Positions 27,001-39,000 of a stretch of DNA of 64,000 bases are shown piece by piece. The notes under the pieces are model-generated. The model was not told the origin of the DNA. It saw nothing but the letters and a program-made list of their open reading frames with translations, and ran no database searches. Each line of letters begins with the position of its first letter. The stretch's first letter is position 1. Origin of the DNA: Gymnogyps californianus (Eukaryota; Chordata; Aves; Accipitriformes; Cathartidae); contig NC_059473.1 in the NCBI RefSeq assembly GCF_018139145.2, positions 63,842,707 through 63,906,706 on the forward strand, written 5' to 3'. The position numbers were made by a program, and so were the translations under genes.

Positions 27001-30000
27001 CCCAGATTTTTTTCCTCTACACAGCTTATCATTCAGAAGCAAATTTTGTTATCATTGGAAAAAAAAATAGGAAGTCTTAGCATTTTCTGTTTCTGAGAGT
27101 GAGGTAGTTATTACCAGCCCGACAGAGTACAGGTCTACGAGCTGAAAGAACCATCCTGAGATGAGAAATGAAGAGCAGTATGGTACAGATTCTGGATGTT
27201 GGCTGTCCTCTGCACTTCTAGACAGAAGGGACTTGGAGATCTTGCAGGAGATGGAAATACAGGAAAGCTGGGGCCTGCTCCTGTCCTCACTTACCATTAC
27301 TATATTCTGGTCTAACAATTTGCTAATTCTAGCAGAACTTCCTTTCATTTAACTCAAGCCAGGAAAGATTAGTTATATTCTTATGGCTCAGCCACAGCAA
27401 ATATGCTGTGGCTCAGCATTACAGTATTACAGTGCCTTCCAGTAACACATAAAGCAACGTCACACCCTCACATGGTGAGGGCTTGCTGCAGCAGTCAAAA
27501 GCTGCTGTTCACTCGTGCAGAGGATACCCTTGCAACAGACCCAGCCGAAGGGACCGTTTTCCCCTTTTCTGGTGTTGCACTGCCCAGTTAGGTATTTTTA
27601 AACATTGATGTGAGGCACTTATGCCCTGAGGTGACTGATGCACGGGCACGCGTTGCCTTCTGCTGGCTTTGATGGGAGGACTGCAGCCACTGGTGGGCGA
27701 CTGGTACACACGGTCGTGATAGCTGGAGCTCATACGACAGCACTTTGATACGTCGCCTGCATGATGAGAAGTGACTCCAGTAGCTTGTTTGAAATGTCTG
27801 TAATCTGTAGCTGACTGCTACTGACTTGTTGCTGACTTCAAGCACACAATCATTTTCCACTATCTAAAAACAGCTTTTTGTTTTGTGTTTTTCTTTTTCA
27901 ATCCCGGGAAAAAAAATTTGAGAATTATCTGAAAGCAACATCAGTGTGAAAGGTTGTCATTACCTTAGGCTCCCTCAGATAGCAGTGCATAGCTTGTGTG
28001 ACATCAGCAGCATGGACAGCATTGTGGTATGGGTTTTGGCTATGGTAATCTTCTTGAACCATAACTGGGAACCAAAACAGAAAACAAAGATCCTTTTGTC
28101 TCTGAATGCCATGGCCACAAGTGGGAACTGGATTTAAAATACAATTTGAGGTTTTACAGTCAGCTGCCTAAGGAGTTTCTTCAAATAGCTGTAGCTTACT
28201 TAGACTGGTGCTCTTACTGGGATACCTTTAGAGAAAAAAATGCATGAAAGGATTTGTGAGGCCCAAGGGGATATACTGGGTCTAGTTCATAAATCAACTC
28301 TTTCTTGCCTTAGTGAAGGCTCTCATTCAGGAGTAAAATAAATAAGGAAGAGAGGCAAATTTATCCACAACGGAGTGTAATTATTTAGGCTGCTGTCATA
28401 GGGGAGTAATATGTCACTAAGGCAGTACCACCTATTTTACAGCAGCAGGGGGTGAGGCCCTGATATCCTGGCATCATTTGTTATTTGAGTGACTAACTAC
28501 AGTCAAAGGCATTCCTATATCCTCCAGGCGGAGAATCAAAAGATACAGCACTGAGATATTCAGAGCAAAATCTTCTGTGATAATTTCAGTCACATCTATG
28601 TGTTCATTTTAAAATACCAGTCCCTCTTGTTTTAGTTTGCAGTGCTGCAACTGGTCCACCTGGACCAGGAGCACCAACCTTTTAACTGTCAGCTTCCACT
28701 CACACAGAAAATCATCGAGGTGTGTGCTTCACACTCATCTGTTCCTTGCAGCAGTGCCTGCACCAGTATGTGGTCTCGGGGCAACACCACGTGAACACTG
28801 GAAGCTGCACGTGATCTTGCCCAAACCGCTCGCCTAGACACTCTCAAATTAATCAAACAGAAAGGTAATGGGCAAATTTCCCATGGCACTCATCTCCAGC
28901 ATGGGGAACGCCAAAGAAGGTCCTAGCCTTCACTTTGTTTCCAGCTCCACAAGCATCTGAAGTTACAGTGGGCAATCCTTTAAACCCTGAGTACCACTAG
29001 CTCTAATTACCTGAGTGTCCCATTCATGGCTGCTCACAGGAGTTAGAAACAGCAGAGAGATTTTGTCTGTCTCCACACTGGAGGAATGCTTTCCAGAAGC
29101 GACAATTAGGCAGTCTTAAAGAAGAGACCCTGCCTTGGAAACTCCGCCTGACAGCCTAACAAACCGGCATTCAGCTGCATTCAAAACATGATGCAAAAAG
29201 TAATTGATTTTGGCCAATTTCTTCTTTTGGTTCACTGACAGCATGGGGCTAATATTTCTGTTGGCAGTAACAGCAGCAGGGGCTTTCATCAACACTATTC
29301 AGTGCAGACAGCTTGATATAATTTGTTAAATTTTGCACATAAGCTTTTAACTGCCCTGGGTCTCAGTGGTCTATTAGTCACTAAAATAATTACACTGCAC
29401 CACAATTGTACTATGCACGGGTAGGTTCTGCAATGTCTGTCTGTCTGTGTGGGCCTACTCGGCCAGCCACATCTCTGCATGGCATACTTTTTTTTAAATC
29501 ACCAGTGTAATTGTGGTACTGGGATCCTTCAGTCCAATGCAGAGCCTTTTGAAGTCCCTCCATTGACTTAATAGATACTGAACCAAGTACCTGAGTGTCT
29601 GTTAATTGTATGCTAATATATATCCAGAAATATTTTACTGAAATATTTGCAACAACATCATGATTTCACATAGAAACGCAGACCAAGGCAGTGCCTTCTT
29701 TGATGCCCTACTTATGCTATAAACTGCATTTAAAGATAGCTTTGAGGTGAGCACTTACTTACTTACCTAAAAACCTGTGTAATGTAACCATATCTAACTG
29801 GAAATGGTGAATAAGTCCATGCACATTGAAGAGGTGACAAAGCAGTGTTACAAGACTGTTTCCTAAAAGCAGAAAGGAACAACTCTTAGATTCCCTTAAC
29901 ATGTAGTTACAAACCAAGCAAGACTAAAAATCTTGGTAATTTCCTAACTATTAGTCAGCTCCTACCACCTTAGCTCCTATCATCTGAGCTTAGATGACAC

Positions 30001-33000
30001 TCATATACTCAAAAATAGCTTATATAAATTACTCCTATATATAATCAAGATTTGATGGTATGGCTGTACCAGTGGAGTGCCATTCCTCTGTCTAGATGCC
30101 ATGAATTCACATTTGCTGTTTCAACATGACACAGAAGGTGAACTGACGTGGTTTTAACTGGAAATCTTTTGACAGGCTTGTTTGAGAACCACACCATCTT
30201 CATAATCCAGGTCTACCTCCAGAAATGACAGAAAGGAGAATGGCTTTTCTGCCACTTCAGTTTGCCATACTGTACAAATTAATTAATTAATTACTGAGAA
30301 ACCAGCAGTTTGTAATTAAATTTTTTACTTTACAGATGGCCGTACAAATGTAATTAAGCCACATACCTAGCTCAGCTACAATTGCATCTCATAATGATGA
30401 TGCAGACAGGAGAAATGAGTTGCAGGATTTACGGTCTCAAGTCCCACTGTAATGTTACGCTGGCCTGACTGTGAATCCAATACTGGGAACACTGGAAAAA
30501 TTGAGCCTAACTAGTATTATATGATCAACTATACATACACACAGTATTTTAAAAAGTTTGCACTGCATAATTCAGCAGCAATGTTTCCAGAAAAGTTAGA
30601 AAAAAAACCCCAAACCAACCAACCCATACAATGTATAAACAATGTTTGAGGGGAGTGTTTTCTCATTTAATGTAACTCAGGAAAGAAAACAAATATACGT
30701 ATGAAGAGGACATGGAAACTTATTTGGCCTTTGACTACTGAGCAGGGGTGCAGAAAGGTAATTTGGAAGAATTATGCTTTTGTTTCCCTTACCATTTGCA
30801 GTCCTTTCCACTCTTCACTGCCAGTCACTCAGCTGAATTACCCTCTAAACCAATTTTTTTCTACACTTTCTGCCCCAGCCAAACCTAATTAGATTGGGGG
30901 TGAGGAATGAGGGATCTCATTCCTATGAGCAATACAGAAAGGAGAAAGGTGTGATCATGACCCTCTTCAGCAGTTACCTGATCAAGAGGTATTGCCTAGA
31001 CATTGGGGGGGGTGTGGTGTTATAGGCATATATTTAGACAAAATATTTCACAGATTTTTACTGTCTTAATGAATTTCCTAATTTTTCCTGCTGAACAGAA
31101 GCAAGGGTATCTTCAGTTAAAGGTATTTCATGTTGTCCTGGTTTTGGCTAGGATAGAGTTAATTTTCTTCCTAGTAGCTGGTATAGTGCAGTGTTTTGGA
31201 TTTAGTGTGAGAACAATGTTGATAACACACTGATGTTTTTAGTTCTTGCTAAGTAGTGTTTATACTAAGGCAAGGATTTTTCAGCTTCTCATGCCCAGCC
31301 AGCAAGAAGGCTGGAGGGGCACAAGAAGCTGGGAGGGGACACAGCCAGGACAGCTGACCCAAACTGGCCAAAGGAATATTCCATACCATGTGACATCATG
31401 CCCTGTATATAAACTGGGGGGAGTGGGCCGCGAGGGGTAGATTGCTGCTCAGGAACTAACTGGGCATCAGTCGGCGAGTGGTGAGCAATTGCATTGTGCA
31501 TCACTTGCTTTGTATATTTTAATTCTTTTAGTATTATTATTGTCATTTTATTAGTAGTATTATTATCATTATTTTCCTTCCTTTCTGTTCTATTAAACTG
31601 TCTTTATCTCAACCCACAAGTTTTGGGTTTTTTTCCAATTCTCTTCCCCATCCCACTGCGTGGGGGGAGTGATCGAGCGGCTGTGGGGTGCTTACCTGCT
31701 GGCTGGGGTTAAACCATGAGGCATGTTGATAGAAATCGACTGATTGATTATTCCAGACTGAGGTCTGGAATTACCGACCAATGTATCTAATAGGTATATT
31801 TAAAGTACCTTTGGAATTTCCCAGATAAAGGAAACTGAAACACCTCCTTGAAAAGGTGACCATAACAAATGTAGGAGATTAGATTAATACAAAAACACAC
31901 TTTAAACATCATCCTATAGTTGAAGAACAACCTTGAAAATGTTCAAGGCTATGATTTTAAGAGAAGTTAACTGTGTCCAATTTCTCTTCAGTAATCTAAA
32001 CTGGAAATGTTTAGCAATTAATTAATTCAGGATTTTTAGAATAGTCATATATGAGAGATATTACAATAAAAACTTTAAAAAAATTACCTACCATTTGTCA
32101 AGCGGTCAAATAAGAAAATGTCAAAATCCCACATTCCCACTTTGGATAGCATATGCTAGAAGAAAACAAATATGAAAAGCCAAGTGACTGATATGTCAAA
32201 CTGTAAAGCAGATTTAAATTATTATTCCACATTAATCAATCACAGGATTGGTTGCTGCAGCTTTAAAGTTTTGTTTGGGAAAGGTATAGAGATGTGTTTG
32301 AAATATCAGACATCAGGAACCAAATTTAGCTATACTGCATAAAATACCACTTGCACTTTTAACTGAGGAGGTTTTGAACTTGACACTAAAAATACCTTCT
32401 AAATGGAGCTCAAAACATGGAATAATATAAAACAAAATATTATCAAAATATTCCCTTTTACTGCACAACTTTTTTATTGTTCTTTCATGTCCCCAAATCA
32501 ATTCAGTACAAATTCTCTTAGGTTTTTATTACAGTAAAACACAGTCTTAGCTCTCATGGTGAATATGAATCACATTTTGCTAAACAAACCAATACATAGG
32601 AATAGCTTTTATAAACTTGGATACAGTGCTTCTGTGGAGCCCACTCAGCCATGCAGAAGAATCCATCATTACCACCATATACAGTGGTTTTACAGCTACA
32701 TCAGTTCAGTCAAGAGACTGAGTCTGGACTAACTGTATGATCTACAATGGCATATGTGTGAATGAAATGTGCATTCACTCCCATCGCTCAGTCTATATTC
32801 AAACCAGTTCTGGATTCTTCATTACTTTCTAACACCTGGCACATAATCTTCTCTTGCAGAGAATAAAAATTGCCTAGGCACATAATCCCAATGCCATCAG
32901 TTGTGCAAGTTTTGTTAGAACATACCATTCAAAGCAAGTATAAGAGCTGCAAAATAAGAGAATTATATTTTGATTATTGTGAAGTTCTTTGCAGTGAATG

Positions 33001-36000
33001 TTCCCTGCTTCCTAGCCTTTGCCATTACGGAGAGCTATCATGGGTTGCCTAATAGCTGCTCCATACCAGCTGAGAGACAGCTGTCTTTTTTCAAGCAGAT
33101 GAACTAAATACTGTGTCGAGGCTGCACTTAAATCAGTAACTCAGCCAGGGATCCTTCATCCTTTAATAAATCCAGATTATAATTTCAGTTGACAGAATCT
33201 GAAAATGCTGAATAGATTTAGACATTTTCTTGTTGCTTTGAGACTAAGCCTTTAAAGCTGTAACCATAAAAGAGGAATGGACAGTCTGTTTGCTGTGAGG
33301 CAGGCAAGTAACGTAGGTCATTTAAGAAACATCAGCCATACATTTGTTTATCTGAGGACTGAAACAAAACTGACACTCTCTGGAATATTATTAGAAGAAA
33401 TGGAGATCTGGAGACCCATCTTACCCTTGCTTGCCCAAGGTAGTCCTCATCCAGTAGGTACAGAGAGGCTTGTGGTACAATTCCACGCAGTAACCGGGAT
33501 GCATGGAAATACCTCTGGAAACTTAACAGTCTTTTCACTTTCTTCTTGGTGCCGATTTCCCCTGAGAGTGTAGTATCTGTGAAAAGCAATCAGTACAGAA
33601 ACCATGAAATCCAAGTTGAAGGATGACATTCTCACCTATTTAATAAGAGAAATAGCAAAAACTTTACAATAGTGATACAAAAATCAAAATTTCATGCTTC
33701 TTGCCAATCCACATGAAGAAGCAGTATTCAAATCCCTATACTTCAGCATAATACATTTGTTTATTTCAGAAAGCAAATACATTCCAGTAAAAAGAGTACT
33801 AACATAGGACTTGGAAGATCTGAGTTCAGTACACTGCCTGCAACAGACTTTAATGTGATCCAGGCTAAGTCACTGGGGGGGTGATATATCACCTAACTGT
33901 GGATGTCTACAGGGAGCCTAAATGACTAGGCAGAGTTAGGTACGGGAAAGCTGCTCTTACTCTTCTGTGCTGCTGTTCCCTAGCTATACAATTGAAAATA
34001 GCATTACCTTGCTACCTCACAGGAGTGTCACTGGAATATACGAAAATTGCATAGCACTAGCATACAAGGTGATCTTGGCGATGAAACCAAAAAAGTGACA
34101 CCAAAAGAGACCTCAAAATACAGTTTGAAAGCACAAATATATGACTCACTTTTGAAAAATGAGAGAAAAGAGAGAAAGAAGTAAGAATAGGTTAATAATC
34201 CTATTCTATTGCCTGCTGTCCTTCCTACAGATTAAGACAAATTATAAATGAAGAAAATATTTTAGTTCTACAATTAGGAAAGCAAGTATATTCAGGCAAT
34301 ACATGCATTTCTGGTTACACAAAAGAACACGTTCTTTTCACTCGGTACCAGGATAATTCTAATTCCCTAATGATGTATTAGGAGATTTTCATATAGGGCT
34401 AAATGTGACACAAAAACCAAGGCAGTTTTTATACAGTGATTAAATCAGTAATTAGAGTAATTAAATTACCTTATTGTTAGTAAGAAAAATATGCAGGCTT
34501 CCTAAAACTGATAATGACTTAGGTAATTTCATCTGAACTTTTAACAGAACCTCATGTACAGTTGTCATGTTTTCATTCTGTAGTCTAGTATAAGTTTTGG
34601 AAAAAGGGAGGACAGAAACCGGACAGTTGTTCAAAGGCAGTAAGATTCAACACAGTTTTATTCATAAGAGGAACCTTGTAAGAAACTGAAGATCAAGAAC
34701 TCCTTTGAGAGAACAGTAATGATTGCTTGAGATAAGGAGCCACATAGCAATTCACTGGATTTCAGGTTTAAGTAAGAGCTCAGGAAAAATATCCATGGAC
34801 TGAAGATGACTCTCTCTATTCTGCTTTTTCTTTTTATGAAAAAATGCTGAGCATTTGTTCTGCTGTGAAATTAAAATATGACGTTGTATGCTGGTTTTAT
34901 GAGTATTATTATTCTGAGAGGTTTTCCAGAGAAGTCATTATGGTTTTTTTGGTTCATAGATGGTTCAGTATTTGATTTCTCCAACAGCACATGTGTGAGC
35001 ACCTTCTGTAGCAAGTTTCTTCCTTAACTAATCCGACAGCTATTGAGTGACACAAAGTCAGTAACAACAACAAAAAAATACATACTTACATACTGAGTAT
35101 CAATAATTAATATATTTTCTTATAACTGTAAGTCTCACACTTCCTGTGGGCAGCCCAACGACCCCATTGAGTTTTAATCATACAAAAGCACAAAATAATT
35201 TTATTGCAACTTGACAAACCATGTGTTTTCAAGAATGCAAACAGTAACAATGTCAGTACTGTACCAGCCTGAAGGTTAGATTTTCATTTATGATGTGCCA
35301 GCACCTGCCTTAATTCTCTCACACATTTTAAAAGCTGGAACAATTTCATGGCCCGTTGAAGGAGTGACTAACGTAAGTGCTAACAGTTACCCAGTAACAG
35401 TGACATGTGGAGGAACCAGTAGACTTGTTTTTGCATTTCTTTTCGTTTATATAGTGCTGCTAAGAAGCAGCTGGCATTCAGTTTAATTCCTGGATAACAA
35501 AACACTCTTAAAATTAATTCACTTTTTAAACTTGTGTCAGCTGTTTCTCGACTTCCCAACTCTCCTAATTCCATCTTTGTCCCCAAACCATCACTGCTTT
35601 CAGGTAATAAGTTTAAATTTTAAAGTACAGAAAACTTCCCTTTTGTACACTAAAAATGAGTAGTTGCTCCAACTAATTTTTATCTAAGTTAATATCTGTT
35701 TTTTCTGTTTAAGACAGGTGACTGAAATTACCACCTATGGTGCCCTAAATTGTCTTTAAAACTCACACATAGAGTTGCTGTGGATGATCTGAAGGTGAAG
35801 GTTTGGCCCGAGTCCCAACAAGCAGCCATACGTTGGATTATGAAGTGGCTATCATTTTATCCTTTGGATTACCAGTTTATTTCAGTAGCACAAATGATAC
35901 TTACCAAACCACAAACACTTCAGGTTGAAATAAATAATTTGTTATTGTGAAACATATTTTCTGAATTGAACCATCAAACTTGCTGCCACTGCTTTGTCAC

Positions 36001-39000
36001 GTTGCTCCGTAGGGTTGTCACAGGTCTCAACTGAAATTTAATCATCGGCAGACAGCACCTCTGAAAGATGACTTGCTGCTTCAGATGACCACTGTATTAC
36101 AACATATTATGCAAAAAAGATCACCCACAGTAATCTGTCGCCCTATATTTTCATTCATAAGGGAAGGAGTTCATAATACTGATAAAGAACAGTAGGAAAT
36201 GCATTTTCAAAACTGGGCTCTTGACAGAACAGCCCGAATCCCACACTGCAGGCTATCCACATGCAAACTCTGGATGTTGACTTAAAGGATATCATGTTAA
36301 AATCACATCCTTTGGGTCATTTTAGTAATAACTGATTTGTCTATGAATCACAGGACTGTCAGATGATTACTATGACCCATAAAGATTATTATGCCATCCA
36401 CAATAATGTATCTTATTATGATGGTGTCTTGCATAAAATTGGACTAAGACTCTGCCCCTCTCCGAGCACAACACACCCCAAACTATTATAATCTCATCAG
36501 CATTTTCTCTTTCCCCTCCCAAAATCAGTGTCAAACAAAAAAGAAAAGCACAGCCATATGAAGTTGAGAGAAAAAGGACGATTAAAAAAGAAGAGCAAAA
36601 GGTGAAGCAGCTGAGAGTGAATGCTCAAATTCTGTCCTCGGCTCAGCAGTTGTACCTGAATCTCCCAGCAGCGAAGAGCCATTCCCAGCATATGGGATCC
36701 ACCAGCTGACACAAAATCAAGATGCAGTTTTAAGATGAAATTAAGGGTTTATGTGAATGACTTATAGTAATATGCTGAACACACCACTTCTTTATTGACA
36801 ACTGTAAATTTCAATTTAAATTGTAAATATAAAATTTCGATGATGACACCTGATGTAAGTCATACAGTGACTCTGAAACATAAGAGTTATTGATAGCTAT
36901 TTCTAATTAGGTTAAATTGAATTACAAGTAAATGAATCAAAAATATAATTGCAGATATCACTGAACGTCAATTGTGAACTATGGGTACTAAAACATATGC
37001 TACATTATCTAGTTAAAGAACACAAGCTGCAAGGCTCACATGGGAAGCATTTACCAATTACGTGCAATTTTGAAATGAACGTGAAAGACGAACAAGAATG
37101 TCTTTTGTTTATACCCATAAAACTTCCCTTGAGAACTGTGTTTATCTTTAATCATTGTGGCAACTTCTGAATGTTTTGTTTACCTAAAAAAAGCATCATC
37201 TGTATCTCTTAAAAGATGCCCGTTCTCATATCCTGTGGAGTTACTGCCTAGCACAGTGGTTGGAGAAACCCTTCTTTGTATAATGAACAAAGTTAGTGTA
37301 TGAATTACATAGACATATTGTATGAATTACATACACATTTACAGAAGCGTCCGTATAAGCATTCCTCACAAAGCTTAACTTCTACCTTCAAAAACACAGG
37401 TGGCCTGAGCTCACAGCTTATCTCCTGATGTGTTTTAGCAGGCAGCAAAAGTGGTTGCATTTTTCTTTATGTAATTCGATAGCCACATCACGTATACGCA
37501 CTGTCAGACCATGGATGATGTCTGGATACTGCACGTGGCCCTCAAGAGGTTAATAAGCTACAGGAATCAATGGTTGCCTTCTCTCTCCTAACAAAGTTCC
37601 TCCAGTTACACAGATCTGCTCGCCTTAACATGATCTACGGCTCACTACACCCCAACCTCTGTTATTTCAGGGAAAGAGGTTTCCTGCACTAGGAACTGCT
37701 ACCAGTTTTCTTTCAGATTTCTTTCACATTGCTGCGCTAGCGCGAGCCCACAGCCACCATGAATATAAAAATGATGGAGGTTATGTTAACAATGGTTGAG
37801 TTAACATCCAGAAACGATCACATAAATCAAATTTGGACAAGGATGTACTTAACTCTGCACCAGACGTTCATTACATTGTTATTGTTCTTTCAAAGTAAAC
37901 AAACTTGGTTATGCATTCAAATAAGGCCTCTGAGTTTTCCTTCACAGTATCGCCTTTTTTTATTTTATTGCACATCAGTGTACAATAAAAACAGGTCACC
38001 CAGCAGCATGAGTGGATAACAACAGATTTATTAATTTTCAAAAGCCAATTGATTCAGAAGCAGAAAATGTTTTTCCTTTTCTTTCCAAAAGGATGCAGAA
38101 TAAATCAGGTCCTCAAGCACCTAGCTTTGACTCATACGGTTTATAATTTTCCCCTCTCCCAAGGATGCAAAGACATTCTGTACTCAGCCACTGCTCTACA
38201 ACTGTATGCCTGAGGAGTCAGGCAGGACTGGTAGAAAAGTGCTGGAATATCTGGAAGATAAGGTGAGAGGATTAGACCTGCAATTTACCGTCTGGACAGT
38301 GTGCAAACAGCAAGGAGTCTGGGAAACAATTTGTCTCTGGTCCTATATGTTATGGAGGTAACTTCCTGCACTGGTTCCTGGCTTGACAGCTGATTAGAAT
38401 GCTTTTATTTAAGAGCCCAAGAGAGATGTAATTGACTTATGAGGAATAATTGGCGTTTGTCCATTTTTTTGTGTGTCAAATCATGCCAGGCATTTAGATC
38501 ACCTTAACTGAAGTCTTGTTTGGCATACTCATTGCATGACTTGGTTGTTAAATTTTTCCTATAAAAAAGAGTGCATAGCACTGATGATAGAAAAAAATTG
38601 CTATGCCTTCTTAGTATCTTCTTACATTATGAATTTATCACATTATCCAAAAGACAACAGCAGCATGAGTAGGGATAGCTGAACTAGCACAGGTGATCTA
38701 AACATTAATTCCAAACTTAATATTTCAAACTTGAATTTTGGAGAAAGCACCGGTAAACTAGAAGAACAGATAACCTCTTCTCTCTGCACTGTCTAGGCTT
38801 TCCTGTTACCTTGCACCTTGCAGTCCAAAAACTCTTCGGAAAGGAAACATTGCAGTTTTGAAGAAAGGCCTGAGAAAACGCACAAAGCACCAGAAACCTA
38901 TATAAAAGGATTGTCGCTTGAAAGCTTTCAGTCTAGTGTAGAAGGACCAAGAAGCTCGGATGAATATCCCAGTTGTACTTCTCAATCGTCTGTGGCTGGT

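Larger units (their letters stand above)
26443..27963 (-). other. PDE7B: PDE7B intron
   Basis: A 1521-bp intron in phase 0. It holds a candidate cryptic 55-nt exon (26682-26736), a perfect 10-bp hairpin (27390-27413) and A runs near 27058. No recognised transposon. Confidence 0.9.
29863..32091 (-). other. PDE7B: PDE7B intron carrying the solo LTR
   Basis: A 2229-bp intron. It holds the antisense solo LTR at 31134-31721 and a short (AATT)n run near 30280-30295. The rest is unremarkable. Confidence 0.9.

Noticed and set aside
37759..38019. Plus-strand ATG with a perfect Kozak context (cagccaccATGa) and 86 codons
   Set aside because: The translation (Met/Leu/Phe-rich) lacks any recognisable domain, and no splice or poly(A) support was seen in this orientation.
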